A stretch of 64,000 nt of DNA, taken from NCBI RefSeq assembly GCF_900156065.1, contig NZ_FTNF01000001.1, forward strand, positions 496,001 through 560,000. The letters run 5' to 3'. This stretch comes from Micromonospora avicenniae. Lineage in GTDB: Bacteria; Actinomycetota; Actinomycetes; Mycobacteriales; Micromonosporaceae. The position numbers were made by a program, and so were the translations under genes. Positions 56,764-64,000 of the stretch are shown here, in pieces. Under the pieces are notes generated by a model, which did not search any database, was not told the origin of the DNA, and saw only the letters and a list, made by a program, of their open reading frames with translations. Position 1 is the first letter of the stretch. Each line of letters begins with the position of its first letter.

Positions 56764-58017
56764 TCAGGTCGCGGCGAGCACCAACGGCTCGGAGGTGAGG
56801 AAGTAGGCCTGGTCGTCCGCGTCCGGGTCGACCGGCTCCCGCAGGCGCTCCACCACCAGGTAGCCGTCCGCCGCGTACACCGCCCCCGGGACGTAGCCGG
56901 TCCCGTCCTGCCCGACGGTGAGCGTGAACCGGGACCGCTCGGCGCCGGTCGCGGGATCGAGCGTGATCAGCTCCCGGGCGTCGGTCAGCACGTGCACCCG
57001 GCCCGGCTGGACGGCGATCACCCGCCCCGGCCCCAGGTCGGGGCGACGCCACAACTCGGTCCCGGTCCGGGCGGAGCGGCCGACCAGTACCCCGTCGACG
57101 GTCCCGACGACCTGTTCGCCGGCGAGCTGCGTGTCGAGCCCGTCCAGCGCTGGTGCGGCCATCGGCGCCCCGGCCCCGACCAGCCACGCCCGGCCCGCCG
57201 CGTCTCCCGGGCCGGCCGTACGCAGAGCGGAGCAGCCGGACGTCGCGGTACGACAGCCGACCGGGGTCACGACCAGTTCGCCAGTCACGCCGGGAGGCCG
57301 CCAGCGATTCGCCACCTCGCCGGTGGCCGCGTCCCGGAACTCGACGGCGGCCTCCCCCGCGCAACCGTCCACGCTGACCAGCTGCCCGGTCGGCGTGGTA
57401 CCGACGTCATTCCGGCACTGCGTGCCGAACTCCGACCGCCAGAGCTCGCGCCCGGCGGTCAGGTCGACGCCGCGTTCCTCGCCGTCGCCGGTCGCCACCA
57501 ACACGTCCCGACCGTCGGGCGTGCGGGTGAGGTAGAGCCCGACGGGATCCCACACGGTCGCCGATCCGGTGCGCCGGACGCTCGACCTCTGCTGCGGCAC
57601 GGGTCCGTCGGCCCGCCAGGCCACCCGCCCGTCCCGCGCGTCCAGCGCCACCAGTCGCCCGTCCGACCACCGGCTGACGACGGTGGTCCCGCTGGCCACC
57701 ACGCCGACCAGCTCGGCCGGCCAACGGCGGTACGACCAGAACGGGGTGGTGCGGTACCGGCCGTCGACCGGGGCGTCCGCGTACACCTGGCGGTGGCCCG
57801 CGTACACGCGTAGGCGGCCGTCCACGATCAGCGGGGCGACCGGCAGCCGCCCGATCACTCCCACGGGAGGTTGCGCAGCGGCCGGATAGGCGGCATGGGC
57901 GACCGTGCTGACCTCGGCGGGGGCGAGCACCCGGTAGACCGTCGCCGCCACCGCGGCGGTGACGAGCAGCGTTGCGACCACCTGCACGACACGTCGCCGG
58001 TCGATCCGGAACCCCAT
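56764..58017 (-). CDS. PQQ-like beta-propeller protein, membrane-anchored
   Basis: This 417-residue protein has an N-terminal membrane helix (~10-30, VVQVVATLLVTAAVAATVYR) and seven or so propeller blades (RLVALDARDGRVAWRADGPV, then VLVGRSARTGTELWRRPDLG). It is similar in design to the protein at 48390-49841. No catalytic residues are identified. ATG 58017 is chosen because GGAGGT lies 5 nt upstream. It may belong functionally with the surface-protein genes beside it. Confidence 0.78.
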   Translation of the reverse strand: MGFRIDRRRVVQVVATLLVTAAVAATVYRVLAPAEVSTVAHAAYPAAAQPPVGVIGRLPVAPLIVDGRLRVYAGHRQVYADAPVDGRYRTTPFWSYRRWPAELVGVVASGTTVVSRWSDGRLVALDARDGRVAWRADGPVPQQRSSVRRTGSATVWDPVGLYLTRTPDGRDVLVATGDGEERGVDLTAGRELWRSEFGTQCRNDVGTTPTGQLVSVDGCAGEAAVEFRDAATGEVANRWRPPGVTGELVVTPVGCRTATSGCSALRTAGPGDAAGRAWLVGAGAPMAAPALDGLDTQLAGEQVVGTVDGVLVGRSARTGTELWRRPDLGPGRVIAVQPGRVHVLTDARELITLDPATGAERSRFTLTVGQDGTGYVPGAVYAADGYLVVERLREPVDPDADDQAYFLTSEPLVLAAT

Positions 58018-58164
58018 GCGCACCTCCGCCCGGCACAGTACTAGGGCGGTTTTCATGAGGCTCGCCCGAGCGAGCCGAGGCCCGGCCGGCGGGCCCGGCG
58101 CAGCCGGGCATGGCGTCCCGAACGTGCCTCGACGGCGCGCACGACGGATTCAGGACGTCGAGGT

Positions 58165-58647
58165 TCAGGCGGCCCGGACCGCGCTGGAACACCCCTCGAC
58201 GGCGGCGGCCAGGTCGGCGAGGTCCGTCCGCAGCGCGTGCTCCATCGCCCGCGCCGCCAGCGCGCCGAGGAACAGTGCCGCCACCCGACCGTACGGGTCG
58301 ACCGGGAACGCCGCCAGGGTGACGCTGGCCAGGGTGCAGCCGTGGTGTCGGCGTCCCGCCCCGCGCAGCTCCCAGGTGATCCGGTAGTCGACGCCGACTC
58401 CGGACGAGACGAGGACGAGGCGCCGAGGCGGGACCGCCTCCACGACGCAGAACTCCTCGACGAGGAGACCGCCGTCCGGCTGGGAGCGGGGCTCGCGCCA
58501 CGAGGTACCCGGACCGAACGGCCCGGAGGTGAGCAGCTCGACCGGGCCGGCGAGGTGTCGCCGGGCCCGGCCGGGCAGGTCGGTCAGCAGGCGCCAGACG
58601 TCGACGGCGTGCGCCTCGATGCGCCCGGTAACCGCCACCGTCGACAT
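58165..58647 (-). CDS. SRPBCC-family protein
   Basis: This 160-residue protein has the START/SRPBCC pattern: VTGRIEAHAVDVWRLLTDLP at the N-terminus, FCVVEAVPPRRLVLVSSGVG in the middle, and a C-terminal helix (AARAMEHALRTDLADLAAAV) that would close the ligand cavity. Ligand and role are unknown. ATG 58647 has GGGAGGTGGC immediately upstream. Confidence 0.8.
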   Translation of the reverse strand: MSTVAVTGRIEAHAVDVWRLLTDLPGRARRHLAGPVELLTSGPFGPGTSWREPRSQPDGGLLVEEFCVVEAVPPRRLVLVSSGVGVDYRITWELRGAGRRHHGCTLASVTLAAFPVDPYGRVAALFLGALAARAMEHALRTDLADLAAAVEGCSSAVRAA

Positions 58648-58805
58648 GCCACCTCCCGTGGCGTCGACGGTACGCGGCGTGAGCGCTGTGCGGGGGTCTC
58701 CGGGCGCAATTCCCAACGGGGACCCCGAAAAGGTACGGCTGCGACCCGTACCGGGTCCGCCCGCGAGGACCGGTCCCCGGGCGACCCGGTCCGCGAGGCC
58801 GACGG

Positions 58806-59015
58806 TCAGCGGTCGAACTGGCCTGCTCTGATCGCGCCGACGAAGGCCGCCCAGCCGGGCGGGCTGACCGCGAGTGCGGGACCGGTCCGGTCCTTCGAGT
58901 CGCGTACCGCGACCACCCCGACGACTTCGACCAGGTTGTCCGCCACCTCCACGCAGAGCCCCTGGTCGTTGGAGCGGCTGCTGGTACGCCAGACGGCGCC
59001 CGTCAGATCGTGCAT
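58806..59015 (-). CDS. DUF397 protein
   Basis: This 69-residue protein shows the full DUF397 pattern: GAVWRTSSRSNDQGLCVEVA, then VAVRDSKDRTGPALAVSPPG and WAAFVGAIRAGQF. In Streptomyces DUF397 proteins pair with helix-turn-helix regulators of the BldB/WhiJ type. ATG 59015 has GGGAGG 9 nt upstream. No partner regulator is encoded in the neighbourhood. Confidence 0.9.
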   Translation of the reverse strand: MHDLTGAVWRTSSRSNDQGLCVEVADNLVEVVGVVAVRDSKDRTGPALAVSPPGWAAFVGAIRAGQFDR

Positions 59016-59040
59016 CGTGAACTACCTCCCGCTGCGTCGG

Positions 59041-59099
59041 GACGCCCCGTCCACGGCCGGCGGGACCTGTCGCGGGCCCGTCCGGCGCGACGGGGCGTC
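59041..59099 (-). terminator. Terminator of the fahA operon
   Basis: Perfect 11-bp arms (59041-59051 and 59089-59099) enclosing a 37-nt GC-rich loop with further self-pairing, about 115 bp past the fahA stop on the minus strand. Confidence 0.55.
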
Positions 59100-59214
59100 G
59101 GAATCCGGAGCGATCAACGCGGGAGGGTGGCGGCCCGGTCGCACCATCTGTGCGATCGGCTGATCACGGTTGGGACGACCTGTATTACGCCGCTGGCCGG
59201 CGTGTCCGGCCTGG

Positions 59215-60414
59215 TCAGCGGGGCGGCAGGATGGTTCCGGTGACCTCGCCGAGGGCGATGGTGGTGCCGTCCGGGCCGGGCGCGGTCGCGGTGATCGTGA
59301 CCGTGTCCCCGTCCTCCAGGAAGGTCCGCTGCTCGCCCCCTCCGAGCTGCACCGGCTCGGCCCCGCCCCAGGTCAGCTCCAGGAACGAGCCGACCTGGCC
59401 GCGTTCGGGACCGGAGACGGTGCCGGACGCGTAGAGATCACCGGTACGCAGCGACGCCCCGTTGACGGTCAGGTGGGCCAACTGCTGGGCGGGCGTCCAG
59501 TACATGGTGGCGAACGGAGGTTCGCTGACCCGCTCGCCGTTCCACTCGACGACGATCCGCAGGTCGAGCCCCCGGTGCGGCACGTCGCGCAGGTAGTCGA
59601 CGACCGGCGGCTCCTGCTCCGGCGCGGGCACGAACGCGTCGGTGAGGGCGTCCAGCGGTGTCACCCACGCCGAGACGGAGGTGGCGAAGGACTTGCCCAG
59701 GAAAGGGCCGAGCGGCTGGTATTCCCAGGCCTGGATGTCCCGGGCGGACCAGTCGTTGACGAGCACCACGCCGAATACGTGGTCGGTGAAGTCGTCGACG
59801 GAGACCTGGGCGCCGAGCGGACTGGGTACGCCGACCACGAAGCCCACCTCGGCCTCGATGTCCAGCCGGGCGGAGGGCCCGTACGTGGGGCCGTCCGCTC
59901 CCGGCCGCTGACCCGACGGACGGACCACCGGGGTCCCCGACACGACCACCGTGCCGGCCCGGCCGTGGTAGCCGATCGGCAGGTGCCTCCAGTTCGGCAG
60001 CAGCGGCGGCTGGCCCGGCCGGAAGATCTGTCCCACGTTGCCGGCGTGGTGCTCCGAGGAGTAGAAGTCGACGTAGTCGGCCACCTCGAACGGCAGCAGC
60101 AGGCGAACCTCGTCCAGCGGCACCAGTAGCGGTTCCACCGCTGCCCGGTGCGCGACGTCGGTGAGCAGCTCGGTGACCCGCTGCCGCACCGCCGTCCACT
60201 GCGGACGCCCCAGCGTCATGAAGTCGTTGAGGGTGGGTCGGCCCAGTGCACCGGCCGCCAGCACCAGGCCCGCCGCCTCGGCACCGGCCAGGTCGAGCAC
60301 GAAATCCCCGATGCGTACGCCGATCCGCGGCTCCCGCCCGTCGTGCACGAACACCCCGTACGGCAGGTTGGTCACCCCGTACGCCGAGCCGTCGGCACCC
60401 GCCACCCAGGTCAT
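59215..60414 (-). CDS. fahA: Fumarylacetoacetase
   Basis: This 399-residue enzyme cleaves fumarylacetoacetate to fumarate and acetoacetate. Active-site regions match the family: YVDFYSSEHHAGNVGQIFRP (metal Asp and catalytic His), DIEAEVGFVVG (metal Glu pair), and NDWSARDIQAWEYQPLGPFL followed by GKSF (metal Asp and catalytic Lys). The two-domain length is right. ATG 60414 lies 48 bp after the unknown gene on the same strand, so they form one transcription unit ending in the hairpin at 59041-59099. Confidence 0.95.
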   Translation of the reverse strand: MTWVAGADGSAYGVTNLPYGVFVHDGREPRIGVRIGDFVLDLAGAEAAGLVLAAGALGRPTLNDFMTLGRPQWTAVRQRVTELLTDVAHRAAVEPLLVPLDEVRLLLPFEVADYVDFYSSEHHAGNVGQIFRPGQPPLLPNWRHLPIGYHGRAGTVVVSGTPVVRPSGQRPGADGPTYGPSARLDIEAEVGFVVGVPSPLGAQVSVDDFTDHVFGVVLVNDWSARDIQAWEYQPLGPFLGKSFATSVSAWVTPLDALTDAFVPAPEQEPPVVDYLRDVPHRGLDLRIVVEWNGERVSEPPFATMYWTPAQQLAHLTVNGASLRTGDLYASGTVSGPERGQVGSFLELTWGGAEPVQLGGGEQRTFLEDGDTVTITATAPGPDGTTIALGEVTGTILPPR

Positions 60415-60462
60415 ACGTCCTCGCCCTCGTTCACGTCGGTCCCGTTCATCGCCACCGGCCCG

Positions 60463-61344
60463 TCACGTCCTCGACCGGTCCAGCAGGCCCAGGCGGGCCA
60501 GGTCCGCCAGTGGCTCGCCGATGCTGCACGAGCCGTAGCCCACCCAGAGCGGACGCGGCCGGCCCAGCCGGCCCTCGACCGCCTCCAGGAGCGGACGCGG
60601 ATCGGTGACCGTGAGCAGCTCGGCGACCTGCTCCAGACCCGCGCCCTGCGCGGCGGCCAGGGTGGCGGCCAGCACGTTCACGAAGCCGTGGTGGACGAGG
60701 CCGGTCTCCGGCTCCAGGTGGCGTAGCGCGTTGTGCAGCCCGGCGGTCAACTTGAACGGCAGGGCCCGGTCCCGGCAGCCGCAGATCACCGCGGCCAGCT
60801 CTATCGGGGTCGGGAAGAGTTCGGCGGCCAGCCCGCCGGTGCGGAACTTCGCCGCGATCGGCAGCCCCTCGGCCCGGATCGCGGCGAGCCGGTCCAGCGC
60901 CCCCATGAGCCCGAACGTCAACGGGATCTCGGCGAAGACATCGAGGCCTTGGCCGTCGTCGCCGGACGCGGTGTCCCGCTCGCGCCGAACCAGGTCGACC
61001 AGCTCGGCTAGGCCCGGCTGCGGATCCTCGCCGCGCCGGGCGACGGCCGCCTCGACCTGGCGGACGCGGATTCGTCGATCCACCCCGGCACGCATCCCGT
61101 CAAGCCGGCCGATCGGCACGTCGGCGATCACCCCGACCGCGATCCGCTCGTCGGCGGCGAGCAGAGCGGGCAGCTCGGGCAACTTCGAGGCGGGCACCAG
61201 CAGGGGGCCGACCAGGCCGGCGTACCAGGCATCGCGATGACGTCGATGTGCGGCGACGGCGTCCGGGAGCGCGGCGCTGCCGGGCGGGAAGACTGCGGCG
61301 TCGTCCACCAGACCGTCGAGGAGCGCGGGCACCTGCGTTGACAC
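60463..61344 (-). CDS. Uncharacterised protein of the homogentisate operon
   Basis: This 293-residue soluble protein is first in the unit with fahA and divergent from hmgA. It starts DGLVDDAAVFPPGSAALPDA and ends with RPLWVGYGSCSIGEPLADLA. FRTGGLAAELFPTPIELAAV and ALPFKLTAGLHNALRHLEPE look like strands and helices of a TIM-barrel-like enzyme, with conserved-looking Cys and His (ICGCRD, LVHHGFVN). I do not recognise a characterised family. Co-localisation makes a role in homogentisate catabolism likely. It may or may not supply the missing maleylacetoacetate isomerase. Confidence 0.72.
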   Translation of the reverse strand: MSTQVPALLDGLVDDAAVFPPGSAALPDAVAAHRRHRDAWYAGLVGPLLVPASKLPELPALLAADERIAVGVIADVPIGRLDGMRAGVDRRIRVRQVEAAVARRGEDPQPGLAELVDLVRRERDTASGDDGQGLDVFAEIPLTFGLMGALDRLAAIRAEGLPIAAKFRTGGLAAELFPTPIELAAVICGCRDRALPFKLTAGLHNALRHLEPETGLVHHGFVNVLAATLAAAQGAGLEQVAELLTVTDPRPLLEAVEGRLGRPRPLWVGYGSCSIGEPLADLARLGLLDRSRT

Positions 61345-61385
61345 GGAACAAGAATCTACGGGACGCTACGAGGAACGGACAACAG

Positions 61386-61402
61386 CGTCCGATTATCGGA
61401 CG
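61386..61402. promoter_or_regulatory. Perfect 17-bp palindrome in the fahA/hmgA divergent promoter
   Basis: CGTCCGATTATCGGACG is perfectly symmetric about its central base. It lies in the middle of the 94-bp region between the unknown gene (start 61344) and hmgA (start 61439), so one dimeric regulator could control both directions. Confidence 0.75.
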
Positions 61403-61438
61403 TCCCTAGCCGGTTAACGGGACACACCGGGAGGCGAG

Positions 61439-62605
61439 ATGCCCTACTACCGCAGCGTCGGCGAGGTGCCGCGCAAGCGCCACACCCAGTTCCGCCAGCC
61501 CGACGGCAGCCTCTACGCCGAGGAACTGATGGGCCAGGAGGGCTTCTCGTCCGACTCGTCCCTGCTCTACCACCGGCACGCCCCGACGGCGATCGTGGCC
61601 GCCGAGGAGTTCACCCCGCCGGCCTTCACCCGGGCGCCGAACCTGCCGCTCAAGCCACGGCACCTGCGTACGCACAAGCTCGACAGCGCCGGCGCCGACC
61701 CGGTGCTCGGCCGGCAGTATCTGCTCGCCAACGACGACGTACGTATCGCGTACGTGCTGGCCGACCGCCCCTCCCCACTGTTTCGGGACGCCGTCGGCGA
61801 CCACTGCCTCTACGTCGAGGCGGGCAGCATGCGGGTCGAGTCGACGTTCGGGACGCTCGACGTGACCGCCGGCGACTACGTCGTCATCCCCACCTCGACC
61901 ATCCACCGGCTCGTGCCCACCGGCGACCAGCCGGTACGGCTGCTCACCATCGAGGCGTCCGGTCACATCGGCCCACCCAAGCGTTACCTCTCGGTACGCG
62001 GGCAGTTCCTGGAGCACTCGCCGTACTGCGAGCGCGACCTGCGCGGCCCGGACGCGCCACTGCTGGTCGACGGCGAGGACGTCGAGGTCCTGGTCCGCCA
62101 CCGTCGTGGTTGGACCCGACACACGTACGCCCACCACCCGTTCGACGTGGTCGGCTGGGACGGGCACATGTACCCGTGGGCGTTCTCCATCCACGACTTC
62201 GAGCCGATCACCGGACGGATCCACCAGCCGCCGCCGGTGCACCAGACCTTCCAGGGCCCGAACTTCGTCATCTGCTCGTTCGTGCCGCGCAAGGTCGACT
62301 ACCACCCCGACGCGATCCCGGTGCCGTACAACCACCACAACGTCGACTCCGACGAGATGCTCTTCTACACCGGCGGCAACTACGAGGCCCGCCGCGGCTC
62401 CGGCATCGAGCAGGGCTCGATCTCGCTGCACCCGTCCGGCTTCACCCACGGCCCGCAGCCCGGTGCCGCCGAGCGGGCGATCGGCGTCGACTTCTTCGAC
62501 GAGTTGGCCGTCATGGTCGACACGTTCCGCCCACTCGACCTCTGCGACGCCGCCGCTGCCTGCGAGGACCCGGGATACGCCTGGACCTGGGCACGCAAGC
62601 CCTGA
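61439..62605 (+). CDS. hmgA: Homogentisate 1,2-dioxygenase
   Basis: This 388-residue cupin-fold enzyme opens the homogentisate ring to give maleylacetoacetate. The iron-binding C-terminal region is clear: VPYNHHNVDSDEMLFYTGGN (His and Glu ligands) and SLHPSGFTHGPQPG (His ligand). The HQTFQGPNFVICSFVPRKVD segment is also typical. ATG 61439 has GGGAGG 5 nt upstream. The palindrome lies 37 bp before it. Confidence 0.94.
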   Translation: MPYYRSVGEVPRKRHTQFRQPDGSLYAEELMGQEGFSSDSSLLYHRHAPTAIVAAEEFTPPAFTRAPNLPLKPRHLRTHKLDSAGADPVLGRQYLLANDDVRIAYVLADRPSPLFRDAVGDHCLYVEAGSMRVESTFGTLDVTAGDYVVIPTSTIHRLVPTGDQPVRLLTIEASGHIGPPKRYLSVRGQFLEHSPYCERDLRGPDAPLLVDGEDVEVLVRHRRGWTRHTYAHHPFDVVGWDGHMYPWAFSIHDFEPITGRIHQPPPVHQTFQGPNFVICSFVPRKVDYHPDAIPVPYNHHNVDSDEMLFYTGGNYEARRGSGIEQGSISLHPSGFTHGPQPGAAERAIGVDFFDELAVMVDTFRPLDLCDAAAACEDPGYAWTWARKP

Positions 62606-62612
62606 CGTACGC

Positions 62613-62649
62613 CGAAGGGGCCGCGCCCGGCACGGACGCGGCCCCTTCG
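62613..62649. terminator. Shared terminator of hmgA and the alcohol dehydrogenase gene
   Basis: Perfect 13-bp arms (62613-62625 and 62637-62649) with an 11-nt loop, between convergent stops at 62605 and 62660. Confidence 0.88.
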
Positions 62650-62659
62650 CACGCGGTCG

Positions 62660-63700
62660 TCAGAACGTCGAGGCGTCGATGACGAACCGGTAGCGCACGT
62701 CGGAGGCGAGTACCCGCTCGTACGCCTCGTTGATCTTCTCGGCCGGGATCACCTCGATCTCGGCGCCCAGCTCGTGCTCGGCGCAGAAGTCGAGCATCTC
62801 CTGGGTCTCGGCGATGCCGCCGATCGACGAACCGGCGAACGACCGCCGGCCCGGGATCAGCGAGAACGCGTGCACCGACAGCGGCTCCTCCGGCGCGCCC
62901 ACGTTGACGAGCGTTCCGTCCACGGCCAGCAGCCGCAGGTACGCGTTGATGTCGATCGTCGCGCTGACGGTGTTGATGATCAGGTCGAACGAGCCGGCCA
63001 GCTTGGTGAAGGTCTCCTCGTCCGAGGTGGCGTGATAGTGGTCGGCGCCGAGCCGGAGCCCATCCTCCTGCTTCTTGAGCGACTGCGACAGTACGGTCAC
63101 CTCGGCACCCATGGCGTGGGCCAGCTTGACGGCCATGTGGCCGAGACCACCGAACCCGATGACCGCCACCTTGGTGCCCGGGCCGGCGCCCCAGTGGCGC
63201 AGCGGCGAGTACGTGGTGATGCCGGCGCAGAGCAGCGGCGCCGCGACGTCCAGCCCGAGGCCGTCCGGGATACGCAGGACGAAGTCCTCGGTCACCACGA
63301 TGGCCTGCGAGTAGCCACCCTGGGTGGGCTGCCCGTCCCGCCCGACCCCGCCGTACGTCCCGGTGTTGCCCTTCAGGCAGTACTGCTCCAGGCCCTTGCG
63401 GCAGTTGTCGCACTCCCGGCAGGAGTCGACCATACAGCCGACGCCGACCCGGTCGCCGACGGCGAACTTCGTCACCGCCGGGCCGACCTCGCGCACCACC
63501 CCGGCGATCTCATGGCCGACCACGATCGGGTACCGGGTCGGGCCCCACTCGCTGCGCGCGGTGTGGATGTCGGAGTGGCAGATGCCGGCGTACTTGATGT
63601 CGATCAGAACGTCGTGTGGTCCGAGGTCACGCCGCTCGATGGTGGTCGGAGCGAGCGGTTCGGTCGCGGACGTGGCTGCGTAGGCGTTGACGGTGAGCAC
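62660..63700 (-). CDS. Zinc-dependent NAD(P)-alcohol dehydrogenase (cinnamyl-alcohol type)
   Basis: This 346-residue MDR enzyme has catalytic zinc ligands in [16 protein letters not shown] and VGHEIAGVV, the structural zinc cysteines of [15 protein letters not shown], and the cofactor motif [20 protein letters not shown]. The subfamily (AdhC/YahK-like) reduces a range of aldehydes with NADPH. GTG 63700 has GGAGA 5-7 nt upstream. A longer in-frame start lacks a ribosome site. Confidence 0.9.
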   Translation of the reverse strand: MLTVNAYAATSATEPLAPTTIERRDLGPHDVLIDIKYAGICHSDIHTARSEWGPTRYPIVVGHEIAGVVREVGPAVTKFAVGDRVGVGCMVDSCRECDNCRKGLEQYCLKGNTGTYGGVGRDGQPTQGGYSQAIVVTEDFVLRIPDGLGLDVAAPLLCAGITTYSPLRHWGAGPGTKVAVIGFGGLGHMAVKLAHAMGAEVTVLSQSLKKQEDGLRLGADHYHATSDEETFTKLAGSFDLIINTVSATIDINAYLRLLAVDGTLVNVGAPEEPLSVHAFSLIPGRRSFAGSSIGGIAETQEMLDFCAEHELGAEIEVIPAEKINEAYERVLASDVRYRFVIDASTF

Positions 63701-63872
63701 GATTCTCCGTTTCCTGCAGTTCGTGGGGTGACATCTGCACGGTCGCCATCGACGGCGAGCATGCCGCACATGAAACCTTCGCTCCCCTCCTTGCTACCCC
63801 GAGTCCGCCCCTATCGACACGTTGCACCGGTCACTCCCTGGCAGGGAATAGTCCCAGTGGAACCGAGCCGGC

Positions 63873-64000
63873 TCAGCGACGAATCAGCACCAGAGACTCG
63901 GCGGCCGTCGCCGCGATGATCGACGCGACGAGCGGCCACGGCCCGCCGACCAACGCGTAGAGCACCAGCAGCACGGGGGCGGCGGCCACGGCGTACAGCG
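63873..64000 (-). CDS. C-terminal fragment of a membrane protein
   Basis: The last 41 codons of a minus-strand gene entering from the right: LYAVAAAPVLLVLYALVGGP, then WPLVASIIAATAAESLVLIR and a stop at 63873. It has two hydrophobic helices, so it is an integral membrane protein. The family cannot be told from this piece. Confidence 0.6.
   Translation of the reverse strand, partial: LYAVAAAPVLLVLYALVGGPWPLVASIIAATAAESLVLIRR

Overview
The window is very GC-rich DNA with dense coding, many GTG and some TTG starts, 1-17 bp gene overlaps, and families typical of actinomycetes: GvpO/GvpF gas-vesicle proteins, DUF3263, DUF397, a CGNR regulator, an AfsR/SARP regulator, MsiK and MSMEG_6728. The gene set and the style of the small membrane-protein operons suggest Micromonosporaceae, most likely Micromonospora. 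That placement is inference. Most of the window looks like ordinary chromosome. I see no insertion sequence, prophage, CRISPR array or rRNA.

Layout. 0-5.4 kb: a minus-strand gas-vesicle (gvp) operon, cut at the left edge, behind a promoter resembling SigB/SigF stress promoters. 5.7-9.7 kb: a GNAT acetyltransferase, a PP2C-like phosphatase, a three-gene cell-envelope operon (DUF3618, holin-X and a helical membrane protein) and a DUF3263 protein. 10-12 kb: an ABC exporter. 12.1-16.1 kb: a DeoR regulator divergent from an overlapping SIS-ROK-nagA amino-sugar operon. 16.3-28.6 kb: a mixed set (DUF4032, PAP2, amino-acid permease, NAD-binding ion channel, UV-damage glycosylase-like protein, carotenoid-type FAD oxidoreductase, HNH nuclease, enoyl-CoA hydratase, histidine phosphatase, VOC/AraC pair, a decayed LysR gene and an aldo-keto reductase). 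29-32 kb: a sigma factor with its coupled membrane protein, and a lone membrane protein. 32.5-37.6 kb: tRNA-Thr(TGT), msiK, cysS-rlmB and an IclR regulator. 37.6-41.7 kb: a repeat-rich stretch with three copies of a ~72-bp hairpin repeat, two perfect DnaA boxes, a DUF559 nuclease-like gene, a HAD hydrolase and an EamA/CGNR divergent pair.

41.9-48.3 kb carries two unrelated fumarases (class II fumC and class I Fe-S) with a SARP regulator between them. 50-62.6 kb holds tyrosine catabolism in two blocks: Lrp/hppD/aminotransferase, then fahA/unknown gene/hmgA. Together they cover tyrosine to fumarate plus acetoacetate, except that no recognisable maleylacetoacetate isomerase is present. An uncharacterised 293-residue gene sits beside fahA, and a perfect 17-bp palindrome lies in the intergenic region next to hmgA. 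Between the two blocks is a small cell-surface island: a WxL-like secreted protein, a DUF916-type membrane protein, an LPXTG wall-anchored protein and a tiny secreted peptide. The window ends with a zinc alcohol dehydrogenase and the tail of a membrane protein.

Starts were chosen from Shine-Dalgarno placement and overlaps. Several genes (cysS, iclR, the 62-residue peptide and one beta-propeller gene) look leaderless.
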